NCBI RefSeq assembly: GCF_037893185.1
Contig: NZ_CP140772.1
Location: 3,720,001 to 3,784,000 of the forward strand
Origin: Chitinophaga sp. 180180018-3
Lineage (GTDB): Bacteria > Bacteroidota > Bacteroidia > Chitinophagales > Chitinophagaceae
Direction of reading: 5' to 3'
DNA: 64,000 bases
The notes under the pieces are model-generated. The model worked only from the letters and a program-made list of their open reading frames with translations. It was not told where the DNA came from and ran no database searches. Below are positions 46,593-55,848 of this stretch, in pieces; positions within the stretch are counted from its first letter, which is position 1; each line of letters starts with the position of its first letter. The translations under genes and the position numbers were made by a program.

Positions 46593-47132
46593 CTACAATT
46601 GCACAAATTTCGGCGTATGACCGGTAGAGGTAATGAATTCGTTCATCACCCATTCAGTACTAAGCTTGAGATAACTGGTGGTAGTGCCATCGCTGCAGCC
46701 ATACCATTCTTCCAGGAGCACATCATAGTCGATCACCAATTGCACATGTTTCGTCACGTCTAACAGCAGGCCTAATACAGTGGCCGCGCCTACAGGCGTT
46801 CCGAGTATGGAATGCAGCAATTCAACTGATGCAAAAGATAAACGGGAAATTCCCAGGGCAGCACTCAGATCTTTAGTCTTAAAAGGCTTTACGGCAGTAG
46901 TAACCACCAGGTAGAAGTTTGTCTGCTGCCGATTACAGAGAAAAAGTGTCTTTACTGTTTTCATCTCCAGTCGTTCATCTATCCTGATACAATCTTCCAT
47001 AGTAATAGCAGGATCAGTATCTACCCTTTCATACTTCACTCCTTTTTCGCTGAACATTTCATATACCATTTGTTGTAATGGTGTTTGGTAGGTAGATGGT
47101 CCTGTTATTTTTGCCTCACTGACGAAAAACAT
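46593..47132 (-). CDS. YbaK/ProX-type aminoacyl-tRNA deacylase
   Basis: This 179-residue cytoplasmic protein matches the YbaK/ProX editing domain: DPAITMEDCIRIDERLEMKTVKTLFLCNRQ, the conserved KPFKTKDLSAALGISRLSFAS segment, and LLHSILGTPVGAATVLGLLLD. Such free-standing proteins hydrolyse mischarged Ala- or Cys-tRNA(Pro). Length is normal (about 165-180). It sits between an AraC regulator with a strong terminator and the ECF sigma gene; no functional tie to either is evident. Confidence 0.9.
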   Translation of the reverse strand: MFFVSEAKITGPSTYQTPLQQMVYEMFSEKGVKYERVDTDPAITMEDCIRIDERLEMKTVKTLFLCNRQQTNFYLVVTTAVKPFKTKDLSAALGISRLSFASVELLHSILGTPVGAATVLGLLLDVTKHVQLVIDYDVLLEEWYGCSDGTTTSYLKLSTEWVMNEFITSTGHTPKFVQL

Positions 47133-47220
47133 ATCGATAATTGTTTACTAAACACTCTTTTTTCTTTATCAATAAATACAGATATCAGCCAAAGATAACC
47201 GATAAGCGCAAAAAAACAAA

Positions 47221-47245
47221 AAGACCTGCTTCCGTAGCAGGTCTT
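47221..47245 (-). terminator. Rho-independent terminator of the second AraC gene
   Basis: A perfect 10-bp stem, aagacctgct (47221-47230) with agcaggtctt (47236-47245), is followed in the leftward direction by an uninterrupted run of T residues (47209-47220 reads as A/C-rich on the + strand). It lies 22 nt past the AraC stop codon. Confidence 0.85.
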
Positions 47246-47267
47246 CGTGTAAATCATATGATCCGTC

Positions 47268-48086
47268 TTACGCCTGTACCGGCCATTCGGTGGGCGTCTT
47301 GCCGAATTTCTTTTTAAAAGAATGGGAGAAATGAGAAAGGCTTTCAAAACCCAGGTCCAGATAAAACTCAGATGGCTTTTTGTTCTTTTTTTCTATAAGA
47401 TGCCGGGCTTCAGCCAGTCTTCTTTCCTGTAACCATTGACGGGGAGCCATTCCGAATATCTTTTGGAAGTCGCGCTTAAATCCGGCAAGACTCCTTCCGC
47501 TGAGCCGTGCAAATTTTTCGACGGGAATATTGTAATGAAAATTGCTGATCATGAATTTCTCCAGGTCCATTTTATAAGGCTCCGAAAAGTCGAATAAGAA
47601 ATTTCTGAGCTCAGGCATAATATTCAGGAGAAGATATACGGCCTCTTTAACTTTTAGTATACTCACCATTTGGGTGATCTTTTCATCCGGATGACGAACA
47701 TATGGAAGCATGGATTGAAAGAAAGCATGCAAAAAATCATTTACCGGTATACGTACGTTGGAGGGCCCTGTGTATTTTTGTTCCACCTCTATCTGCTCTT
47801 CAAGGGCAATCTGCCGGAGCATGTCTTCTTTCAAGCGGATAACAATGGTTTGATACTCCTCCCCATCTAATGGGTTCTTGATGATTTGCCCGAGTTGATT
47901 TTTATGGATCAGCAACATTTCGCCCTTTCCCATTGAAATTTTCTGGCTGGCTGTTTCCAGCGTAAAACGGCCTGAAATCTGCATCACCAAAGTGCTATGC
48001 TCCATAAACGCTACCTTCTCTTTTCTCATTGTTGAGTGAAAGGAGAAAAAAATAACTCCGGGGATTATTTCAGTTGGATTGGTCAT
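47268..48086 (-). CDS. AraC-family regulator, downstream of aldo/keto reductase
   Basis: This 272-residue protein has a cupin-like N-terminal domain and an AraC double helix-turn-helix (VEKFARLSGRSLAGFKRDFQKIF; YLDLGFESLSHFSHSFKKKFGKTP). It is a paralogue of the regulator at 33028-33828, with the same LFDFSEPYK, GRSLA and FKRDFQK segments and similar length. It follows an aldo/keto reductase gene by 34 bp on the same strand, so the two are probably one unit ended by a strong terminator. Confidence 0.94.
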   Translation of the reverse strand: MTNPTEIIPGVIFFSFHSTMRKEKVAFMEHSTLVMQISGRFTLETASQKISMGKGEMLLIHKNQLGQIIKNPLDGEEYQTIVIRLKEDMLRQIALEEQIEVEQKYTGPSNVRIPVNDFLHAFFQSMLPYVRHPDEKITQMVSILKVKEAVYLLLNIMPELRNFLFDFSEPYKMDLEKFMISNFHYNIPVEKFARLSGRSLAGFKRDFQKIFGMAPRQWLQERRLAEARHLIEKKNKKPSEFYLDLGFESLSHFSHSFKKKFGKTPTEWPVQA

Positions 48087-48120
48087 GATGCAAAGATATA
48101 AAACTGGCAGTGCTTATATG

Positions 48121-49086
48121 CTATCTCTGCAGGTAAGTTCCTCCCAGCATTGCGCCCGGCGCAAAATGTGTGTTAAGTGTATGGAGCTCATCCGTAGTAA
48201 ACTCAATCTTCATGGCCTGCATATTTTCCGGCAGCCTGGATCTCCGGCTCATACTTACCAAAGGCATGATATGATCTCCCTGCGCATTCACCCAGGCAAT
48301 TGCCAGCTGAGTGGGCGTATATCCTTTCTTCTTTGCCATCTCCTTTAATACTTCCACTTTCTCCAGGTTCTTTACCAGGTTATCTCCCTGGAAACGTGAA
48401 AAATGATGCTGGTAGGCATTGTCGGGAAGTGGTGCCTTCATGTTGCCCGTAAGCAACCCTTCGGCGGTATTGGCAAATGCAACCACTCCTATCCCCAGTT
48501 CTTTGGCAGCAGGGAGCAGGTTACTTTCGATCTGACGGTCAGCCAATGAATAGCCTATTTCCAGCGCCGATACCGGGTAAACGCTATTTGCTTTACGCAG
48601 TTGATCGGCGGTTATTTCAGACACACCGAGGTAGCGTACCTTTCCTTCTTTGATCAGGTCGGCCACTGTTCCGATTACATCTTCAACAGGAACACTGTCA
48701 TCAAGCCGGCACGGTTGATAGAGATCTATCGTATCAATGCCCAGACGTACCAGGGAATAATTGATGAAGTTCCTGATGGAACTGGGACGCAGATCCAGTC
48801 CCAGTAAGCGGCCTCCATAGAAGACAGCGCCAAATTTAACACTAATAAAAGCCTCGTCTCTCCTGCCTTTGAGGGCTTTGCCCACCAACAGTTCATTATG
48901 GCCGGCGCCGTAGAAGTCGCCCGTGTTCAGAAAGTTAATACCATTGTCCAGCGCTTCATGGATGGTAGCGATGCATTCATTTTCATCCTGCGCCTGCCCT
49001 CCCCAAACCGGCGACATGCGCATACAGCCTAAGCCAAGTTTGGAAACGAGAGGTCCGTTTTTGCCTAAAGTTATTTTCTCGATCAT
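48121..49086 (-). CDS. Aldo/keto reductase
   Basis: From the ATG at 49086 this is a 321-residue NADPH-dependent reductase with a TIM-barrel sequence. Catalytic Tyr59 lies in GDFYGAG and Lys84 in SVKFGA. Two usual residues are changed: the Asp of the DTA motif reads as Asn54 (LNTGD), and the His after strand 4 is replaced in YQPCRLDDSVP. A subgroup of bacterial AKRs has this pattern, so activity is likely retained. The C-terminus is a short loop. Its start region carries the motif shared with the ALDH gene, and it is upstream of an AraC regulator. Confidence 0.93.
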   Translation of the reverse strand: MIEKITLGKNGPLVSKLGLGCMRMSPVWGGQAQDENECIATIHEALDNGINFLNTGDFYGAGHNELLVGKALKGRRDEAFISVKFGAVFYGGRLLGLDLRPSSIRNFINYSLVRLGIDTIDLYQPCRLDDSVPVEDVIGTVADLIKEGKVRYLGVSEITADQLRKANSVYPVSALEIGYSLADRQIESNLLPAAKELGIGVVAFANTAEGLLTGNMKAPLPDNAYQHHFSRFQGDNLVKNLEKVEVLKEMAKKKGYTPTQLAIAWVNAQGDHIMPLVSMSRRSRLPENMQAMKIEFTTDELHTLNTHFAPGAMLGGTYLQR

Positions 49087-49112
49087 TGGTGTTGTTTTAT
49101 TGATTAACGACA

Positions 49113-49180
49113 CAAAGATCGGGTTTGGAGGAGTGCGGGGTGTTTTCTGAATGGCTCAAATTAGTTGTCTGGGTGGCTCA
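49113..49180 (-). promoter_or_regulatory. Aldo/keto reductase promoter with shared AraC-site candidate
   Basis: The -7-like element gatctttg (minus strand, 49113-49120) lies 27 bp before the start. Upstream on the + strand is tgaatggctcaaat (49148-49161), with a second ggctca at 49175-49180, a 22-bp repeat period. The 14-bp motif is identical to that before the ALDH gene. Confidence 0.6.
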
Positions 49181-49196
49181 GGGAAGGGATTGTTAT

Positions 49197-49883
49197 CTAC
49201 TTACGTATGAACCTGAAAAATAAAGTCCAGCATATAGCCATTAACACTATTCCGGAAATGATCATCCACTTACCCTGATTTCGTGCCTTCGGTGAGAAGG
49301 CGGCTACGCGCGAGCCATCTGGCAGCGTTTTCTTTGTCAGGCGAACAAATCCGCCTATAAAAATTCCAATAAAGGAGGTCATCCCCGGCAAAGGAATAGG
49401 CGCAAAAATCAGGAAGGGAGAAAGGTATCCTATAAACAGCCAGATAGCAGGCAGTTCCTGTGGCTGAGAAAGTGTTGCTAACCGGCTGTTCCCAAGCTGC
49501 TGTAATTGTTCCCGGGAATATGAAATACCTTGTTTTTCCAGCAGTTTCAATGCAAGTGCATAATCAAAATCGCCCCATTCGTCTTTCTTGCTGATGACCT
49601 CCTTCAATTCTTCAGTGGAAAAAGACAGCAGATAATAATCCGGTTCTACATCTTCAGAAGAGACTTTGATCCGGCTTCTCAACAATGCATCTGCCTGAGC
49701 GAAACAATCTGCGGGAATTTTCACCAGGTGTAGCTGGTCGAAGTTCTGGCCCGCATACATCTTATCCAGAAGTACCACTTCTTCTTCATATTGTACAGGA
49801 ATATTATGTTGCTGAAGTAGGGAGACAATGTCGGCAGCTTCTTCTGCAGTATTAAATCTTTTAAAGGTGAGTAGTTGTTTCAT
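49197..49883 (-). CDS. DUF2007-like protein with C-terminal membrane segments
   Basis: This 228-residue protein starts with a DUF2007-like domain (about 1-75; FNTAEEAADIVSLLQQHNIPVQYE and the LVKIPADCFAQADALL region), then a linker with helical character, and two hydrophobic segments at about 145-175 and 205-224. DUF2007 domains are small ferredoxin-like folds of unknown signal-binding role. Its ATG is immediately downstream of a long inverted repeat, 4 nt away. It is on the same strand as the upstream permease gene. Confidence 0.75.
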   Translation of the reverse strand: MKQLLTFKRFNTAEEAADIVSLLQQHNIPVQYEEEVVLLDKMYAGQNFDQLHLVKIPADCFAQADALLRSRIKVSSEDVEPDYYLLSFSTEELKEVISKKDEWGDFDYALALKLLEKQGISYSREQLQQLGNSRLATLSQPQELPAIWLFIGYLSPFLIFAPIPLPGMTSFIGIFIGGFVRLTKKTLPDGSRVAAFSPKARNQGKWMIISGIVLMAICWTLFFRFIRK

Positions 49884-49887
49884 GGGC

Positions 49888-49937
49888 GTTTTATAGGGTT
49901 ATGAAGATACAGTTTCATCTTCATAATCCCATAAAAC
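49888..49937 (-). promoter_or_regulatory. Long hairpin abutting a start codon
   Basis: Two 21-nt arms (49888-49908 and 49917-49937) are inverted copies with two mismatches around an 8-nt loop. It lies 4 nt before the ATG of the DUF2007-like gene and 22 nt past the permease stop. It may terminate the permease transcript or hide the ribosome entry site of the next gene. Confidence 0.55.
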
Positions 49938-49959
49938 CGATTCAAAATTGTACGAAAGT

Positions 49960-52359
49960 CTATTCGCTTCTAAGGCTTTTAACAGGATTCGCCAATGCAG
50001 CTTTTACAGCCTGGAAGCTGACAGTGCACACGGCAATGAGCAACACCAGCATTCCGGCCCAGCCAAATAAGGTCCAGCCCATAGTGATCCTGTAAGGATA
50101 ATTCTCCAGCCATTTTGCACCCGCCAGCCATGCCAGCGGGATGGCTATTATCAGTGCAACGATCACAAGCTTCACAAATTCTAAAGACAGCACTGTTGCG
50201 ATGTGCCGGACAGATGCACCCAATACTTTTCGAATACCTATCTCTTTCGTACGCTTTTCAGCTGACAGCACAGAAAGACCAAACAATCCTATGCAGCTTA
50301 TAAAAATGGTAAGAATAGCGCCAAATAAAATAATTTGTTTCCATCTGGCTTCTGACTCATAATTCCGCTGATTCACTTCATTCTTGAATACATAGGTATA
50401 CGGGCTGAAAGGAAAAAATCCTCTGAACTTTGTTTCTATATATTTAAGGCTGCGGGTAGCTGTGTTGGGACGTATTTTAATATAAAAAGTTCCATACGCA
50501 TTGGAATTGGCCATGGTAAACAACTGGGGCCTTATTCGTTCATTAAGGGTAGTAAAATGATGATCTTTTACTACACCAATTACTTCATATGTTTTATTAT
50601 TCTGAAAGTTAAAAACCACTGCTTTACCAATAGGATTTTTCCATCCGGCCGTTTTTACAAAAGTTTCATTGACCAGAACAGCATGGGTGGAATCGCCTGG
50701 ATGATCAACTGAAAAATTTCTGCCTTTTACCAAAGGGATCTTTAACGTTTGCAAATAAGATTCGTCTATCGTTTCCCATGCAAAGCTGACAGATGAATCG
50801 TTATCCACTCTGGCGGCAGTTCCCCAGGAACCTCCATTTTTAGGAGCCACATATGCAATATCAGGATTGTTAAGCAGCTCGTGTTTAAAGGCTGCCGCCT
50901 CCTGATGCGACATATTATCTTTACTAACCACTACGATGTTACGATCATCATATCCTAAGTCGGCCTTAGTAAGATAATTAAACTGCGAATAGATCGTAAA
51001 CGTTGCGATAATTAAAAAGGTAGCAAGTGTGAATTGTAAAACCACCAGCGACTTCTGCAATCCTCCGTTGCCTTTCAGCGTAAACCTGCTATAGAGAATA
51101 TCAATAGGTTTATATCCTGATAATATCATGGCCGGATAGAACCCGGCGAGTAAACCAGTAAGCAGGAAGAGGGCGCAATAACCTGCCACCAGTTTAAAAT
51201 CGAGCAGATAACTAATTGCCAGCTTTTTATTTGCCAATTCGTTAAACAGTGGCAGTATCAGTTGTGCCAGACCAATGGCCAAAACAAAAGCTATAGCGGA
51301 CAATACAAACGATTCTCCCAGAAATTGTATGATAAGTTGCTTCCTGTCACTTCCTATAGCTTTACGTATCCCAATTTCTTTAGCACGTCTTACAGAACGC
51401 GCAACAGTAAGATTTACGAAATTGATACTTGCAATGAGGAGCACAAAAAGTGCTATGCCGGAAAGAATATAAGCATAAATAGGATTGCCGGCCTTTTGCA
51501 GACCATTCTGCGCTGATAGTTCTTTACTCAGATGTATGTTGAGAAATGGCTGAAGGAAATAGGTTTCCAAATGGGAATTATCATAAATTCCAAAACGGGT
51601 ATCCATAGCTTTCCGCGTCGCGCTTGCATCTTTCACATAAAATCGTTGCATTTGCTGAGCAACCGCATCCGGATTAGCGTTATCCTCCAGTTCAACAAAG
51701 GTATTAAGATAATAGGCAAACCAGTTTTCGTTATTATTCAACTCCGCTTCTGTTTCTCTGAAAGGCAGGAGGATCTTGAATTGAATGGAGGAGTTTTGCG
51801 GGCAATTCTCTGTAACAGCAGTTACCTGGTACGGCACAAATTTATCATTCTCCTTTAGCATAAGCATCTTGCCGACTGCATTTTCGGTACCAAATTGTTT
51901 TTTTGCTTCTTCCTTTGTAAGTACAACGGAATGTGGGTCTTTTAAACAAGATTGCGCATCCCCGTCAATTAAAGGAAAGGTAAATACCGACAGGAAGTTT
52001 CGATCTACAAAAAGGAGATCTCTGCTTTCTACGTCAGTACCCTTTTTTAAATCTACCCGACCGTCCTGAACGCGTACAAATGATTTGATGCCACTTACAT
52101 TCTGCGAAAACCTGGGCCCCTGTAATAAGCCTGTGCTGGGGGAACGATGGTCCGTACCATTGATAACTATGCTGGAAACTATTCTGTAAATGCCGGCACT
52201 GTTTTTATGAAAACGGTCAAAGCTCACTTCATCTTTTACATAGAGTAGTATCAGCATCGCGCAGGTGAGACCAATAGCAAGTCCTGCAATATTGATGAAA
52301 GAATAGATTTTATTTTGGACAAGATTGCGGATAGCGATTTTCAGGTAGTTTTTAAACAT
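49960..52359 (-). CDS. FtsX/MacB-type ABC transporter permease
   Basis: This 799-residue inner-membrane protein has the duplicated MacB/FtsX permease plan of Bacteroidota: an N-terminal span (about 22-43) and a MacB-like periplasmic domain, three spans in the middle (with the AKEIGIRKAIGS motif) and three spans at the C-terminus (with TKEIGIRKVLGA). These EIGIRK motifs contact the ATPase. No ABC ATPase gene is adjacent, so the partner is elsewhere. Members of this group act in stress sensing or export of small molecules or lipoproteins. Confidence 0.93.
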   Translation of the reverse strand: MFKNYLKIAIRNLVQNKIYSFINIAGLAIGLTCAMLILLYVKDEVSFDRFHKNSAGIYRIVSSIVINGTDHRSPSTGLLQGPRFSQNVSGIKSFVRVQDGRVDLKKGTDVESRDLLFVDRNFLSVFTFPLIDGDAQSCLKDPHSVVLTKEEAKKQFGTENAVGKMLMLKENDKFVPYQVTAVTENCPQNSSIQFKILLPFRETEAELNNNENWFAYYLNTFVELEDNANPDAVAQQMQRFYVKDASATRKAMDTRFGIYDNSHLETYFLQPFLNIHLSKELSAQNGLQKAGNPIYAYILSGIALFVLLIASINFVNLTVARSVRRAKEIGIRKAIGSDRKQLIIQFLGESFVLSAIAFVLAIGLAQLILPLFNELANKKLAISYLLDFKLVAGYCALFLLTGLLAGFYPAMILSGYKPIDILYSRFTLKGNGGLQKSLVVLQFTLATFLIIATFTIYSQFNYLTKADLGYDDRNIVVVSKDNMSHQEAAAFKHELLNNPDIAYVAPKNGGSWGTAARVDNDSSVSFAWETIDESYLQTLKIPLVKGRNFSVDHPGDSTHAVLVNETFVKTAGWKNPIGKAVVFNFQNNKTYEVIGVVKDHHFTTLNERIRPQLFTMANSNAYGTFYIKIRPNTATRSLKYIETKFRGFFPFSPYTYVFKNEVNQRNYESEARWKQIILFGAILTIFISCIGLFGLSVLSAEKRTKEIGIRKVLGASVRHIATVLSLEFVKLVIVALIIAIPLAWLAGAKWLENYPYRITMGWTLFGWAGMLVLLIAVCTVSFQAVKAALANPVKSLRSE

Positions 52360-52540
52360 GGGAGCAATATAAGTACTCGAAACTTTTCAACGCTTATGCC
52401 AAAAGATAAATATTTTATTAATATAATTTTATATGAATTAAAATTAAGCAATATGTTCAATTAAGGACATATGGTGTACGTCAACGGTCAGCAAAAAATA
52501 CACGGTGCATTGTATTCTTTTCATATTGCTTCTCTAAATG

Positions 52541-55500
52541 TTATAGTGCACCAGCCAGATCTCTAAAATATGATTGGCGCGCCCAAAGTTCCTTATTCCC
52601 TATTACATAAATCCGTCTTTGGGCCCTGGTTAGTGCAACATTCAGGAGATTAGGTTTTTGAGCGGCCCAGGCCCTTGCCCCTTCTGAATCAGGGGCGCTC
52701 CCCAGCATCAAAAAAACAACTTCTGCTTCCTTTCCCTGGAAAGTATGAATAGTACCTGCAGAAACATTTTTAAGATTTCGTAATCTGTTTTTACATTCAT
52801 TTGCTACTGCAACAAAGGGAGAAATAACATATATTTTTTTGTTCCTGTCAAAACCGGTTTTCAGCAACGCATCGATTTTCTCCTGTAACAGCAGCAGCTC
52901 CTCTTCGATTACATGCCGGATGCCAGAAGCCTGGCCCTTTACATGAAACCAACAGGAAGGGCCTATATAATTTTCTTCCTTGCGTTGTATATGTACTTTA
53001 ACCATTTGCCCATTGTAGGCAATCTGATTGGCTATATGGAACATTGGATCATCACATCGCCTGTGTGCTCTTAATGGGAAGCCAGTCCAAATGCCTTCAG
53101 CATTACTTGTTTGTATATAGGTTCCAGGCTTTGATATTCTGTCTGCAAGTATTTGCGCTGAACTGCTTATTGGATTCCAGATATCATCTACCTCATATTG
53201 TTGGTTTAGTTTGTACACCAGGTTCGGTGGAATAGTCTGCACTGGCTCTATCTGAAGAGGGTCTCCAACGATAGCGCATCTTTGCGCGCGCCAGATTACG
53301 CCCGCTGCCGACTGAGGTGTTGCTTGCCCGGCTTCATCCAGTAATAACCAGCCAATGCTATCTTTGTCTATCGAAGAAAAAAGCCTGCTTACGGAGGCCA
53401 GGGTTGTAGACACTACCGGCACACAGAAGAAAAAAGTATCCCATAAGTTGCGGGCTATCGAATCCTTCATGGTCCCCCGACCGCTAAGTAATTCAAAAAA
53501 TACTCTTAGATTATTTCTAAACTTCTTTGCGTTCGCAAGAATTGCATACTTATGTAACTCCAGACTTTTTAGAAATATTTCGCTTCGTAATTTATTAATC
53601 TGTTCTGAAGAATAAGGAGTACGTAAGTGTATATCAGCTATTGGCGCATGATAAAAAATTTCGTCGACCAGGTTATTAGTCAAAATACCATATTCCTCGC
53701 TAAGCTGCAATTTAGACTGCTGGTATTCTTCGATTTCTATATTTAATTCTTTCAATTTCTCTTCAGTGTCATGCTGCCTTTTCTTATTTTCAGCGATAGC
53801 AGATCTTATTGCTGCTTTTTCCTTTTCAAGCGTTCTCTTTTTATTGATAGCAGTCACCTGCTCCTGGAGATATTTATCGTTAATGGCTTTCCACTGTCTA
53901 TATTGTAATGTCGCAAATAGTTTCTTCCACCAGAAAAAAGACGGCTTTTGCTGATGGGAAAGTTTTATCAGTCGTTCAATATCTTCCATATCATCTTCTA
54001 AAGTTTTTTGCTGCAGGCTTATCTCCATAAGCTGATCATCCGGTAATTTACTTTCAACCCGTAATTGCTGCTGCTCCTCTCTATGCTGATTAAAATCTGC
54101 AACTGCCTGAAGATATGGCTGTAATCGTTCATGAAAAGCCCCTGACTTCTTCTGAAAGTCTTCAAAGGTATTTAGCAGCTCACTAAGTCCGGTGCGGCAT
54201 GCTGTATACAATCCATGATAAACAGGCGTTTGATCCTGATCTTTATAAACCGACCAAAGTATATCTTCAAATCCAACGATGTCTTCTGCGGATATCCAGA
54301 AGCTCTGTCTGAATTTATACCTGTTCTCACTATTGCCTAATGCAGCGCTCAATATTCCCCACGCTTCAGTATTAACGAGCCTTTGGGCTACAGAAGAGAA
54401 ATAGTCTGCCTCAGGGAATAGTGTTCGGTCGATGGCAGTTACAGCTGGCAGTTCTTTGGTTATATTTTCGATGGCAGCATTGTTATTGCTGGCAACAACA
54501 ATACCTGTCCCTGCTGATATTTCCTGATTGATAGTATAAGTATGCCAGTCAAATCCATCTTCCCTTGTAATTCTATTATAGGCCCCAAACAAAGAAGAAG
54601 AATCGTAAGAAAGCATTTTCTTAGCTCTTGAAACAATGATGTCCGCTACTACGTCCTTTAGCAATGTAGTCTTGCCTGTACCAGGAGGACCGTTTACAGC
54701 CTGAATGCCTTCTTTGTTTTTAAGCGCAAGGATACTGTTAACAGCTCCAAGTTGAGCCGTGTACATTCCATATTGAACAGGAGATGGCCATCGACCAGGG
54801 GACATCAATTTTGGATGAACCCAATTCATCAAATAAGCTCTTTCCTGAATTAGATCCTGACGATTAGCCAGGTGAATATCAGCTTGCAGATATTGAGTAA
54901 GAGAATTATTTAGACAGCCTGATTTGTCTGAAAGTGTATCCAGATCTTCCAGGTAAAAGCTATTCAGAAAGTTGGTATCAGGTTGCGTGTCTTTATGTAT
55001 CTCTTGCGAAAATAGGAGTATCCTTATTGGCTCGTGCAACCAATCACATAGTTCTTCGAGATACTTTATTTCTTTTTTGAGCTGAGGCCATTTTACCTGA
55101 GGGCCTTTTCGCTTCTTTTGTTTTCCCTGCAGATCTTCATCCCCCTCTTCGGGTAGTGGTGGCAGATTATATCGCCGTTCAAACCCGATAGCAGCAGTAC
55201 CAAGCAATTCCTTCACATTTGCCAGGCCTTCCTTTTCCCTGAGGCATTGTATGCCGAAGATATATGCTGCCGGGATATAGCTTTGTTGGTCCGGACAACC
55301 GTTTTCATCTAAAGAGAGGGCCGCAAGACAAGTATAGCCAGTAACTGGTTGTTCGTAATCTGCGTCTGGAGCAATGGTGTTTAGCCTTTTATAAATGCAG
55401 TCTATTACTTGTTTTTTGGGGATATATCCGAAAATCAGGGTGTGTTGCCATATATAATTTCGACGGGCAGGAGGCATACTACCGCACCATGGTAAAGCAT

Positions 55501-55594
55501 CTTCTTCCTCCAGGAATTTGAAATCTTTTTTAACATCAGGCAAATTGAAGATTTCGATGTCACGCCAGAATTTAAGGATATTTTGTTGTTTCAA
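52541..55594 (-). CDS. Large superfamily 1 (Upf1-like) helicase
   Basis: This 1017-residue protein has Walker A GPPGTGKTT at 302-310, Walker B/DEAG box at about 752-756, motif III GDPLQ at 777-781, an LRAHRRC motif near 841, GTIHTFQGKEAE at 947-958 and NVALTRAQRR at 985-994. A long coiled-coil-prone insertion of about 140 residues (500-640) separates the two halves of the first RecA-like domain. The first 290 residues have no recognisable domain. It should use ATP to move on RNA or DNA. Immediately upstream is an HsdR-like fragment, suggesting a former defence locus. Confidence 0.9.
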   Translation of the reverse strand: MKQQNILKFWRDIEIFNLPDVKKDFKFLEEEDALPWCGSMPPARRNYIWQHTLIFGYIPKKQVIDCIYKRLNTIAPDADYEQPVTGYTCLAALSLDENGCPDQQSYIPAAYIFGIQCLREKEGLANVKELLGTAAIGFERRYNLPPLPEEGDEDLQGKQKKRKGPQVKWPQLKKEIKYLEELCDWLHEPIRILLFSQEIHKDTQPDTNFLNSFYLEDLDTLSDKSGCLNNSLTQYLQADIHLANRQDLIQERAYLMNWVHPKLMSPGRWPSPVQYGMYTAQLGAVNSILALKNKEGIQAVNGPPGTGKTTLLKDVVADIIVSRAKKMLSYDSSSLFGAYNRITREDGFDWHTYTINQEISAGTGIVVASNNNAAIENITKELPAVTAIDRTLFPEADYFSSVAQRLVNTEAWGILSAALGNSENRYKFRQSFWISAEDIVGFEDILWSVYKDQDQTPVYHGLYTACRTGLSELLNTFEDFQKKSGAFHERLQPYLQAVADFNQHREEQQQLRVESKLPDDQLMEISLQQKTLEDDMEDIERLIKLSHQQKPSFFWWKKLFATLQYRQWKAINDKYLQEQVTAINKKRTLEKEKAAIRSAIAENKKRQHDTEEKLKELNIEIEEYQQSKLQLSEEYGILTNNLVDEIFYHAPIADIHLRTPYSSEQINKLRSEIFLKSLELHKYAILANAKKFRNNLRVFFELLSGRGTMKDSIARNLWDTFFFCVPVVSTTLASVSRLFSSIDKDSIGWLLLDEAGQATPQSAAGVIWRAQRCAIVGDPLQIEPVQTIPPNLVYKLNQQYEVDDIWNPISSSAQILADRISKPGTYIQTSNAEGIWTGFPLRAHRRCDDPMFHIANQIAYNGQMVKVHIQRKEENYIGPSCWFHVKGQASGIRHVIEEELLLLQEKIDALLKTGFDRNKKIYVISPFVAVANECKNRLRNLKNVSAGTIHTFQGKEAEVVFLMLGSAPDSEGARAWAAQKPNLLNVALTRAQRRIYVIGNKELWARQSYFRDLAGAL

Positions 55595-55608
55595 TAGGGT
55601 TAATTAGT

Positions 55609-55848
55609 TTAAGACACGAATAATATATTATTCCATCGAACGCTTTCCACCAATTCATGGGCAATAGCTTTCAGCGCGCTATTTGCCAAAATGGTTTCAG
55701 CAGTGGGATTCTCTGCCAATGCATCATGAAATGCAAACAAATTGGGATAAAGTACGGGATTTTTTATAATATTCCCCAAAGGTTTATTAGAAATGGTGGG
55801 GACAGTAAAAACATCCGTCCTATGAGTACCCGAGCACTCTTTACATAT
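55609..55848 (-). pseudogene. Remnant resembling the C-terminus of a type I restriction HsdR
   Basis: An 80-codon open stretch ends at TAA (55609-55611), 14 bp before the helicase start, and has no start codon of its own; a stop lies just upstream at 55849. The segment FAFHDALAENPTAETILANS followed by ALKAIAHELVESVRWN matches the DUF3387-type C-terminal pattern of HsdR (AFYDALA...LK.IARELVE.VRKN). After that it diverges and stops. It is a strong candidate for a degraded fragment; a database search would decide. Confidence 0.65.
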
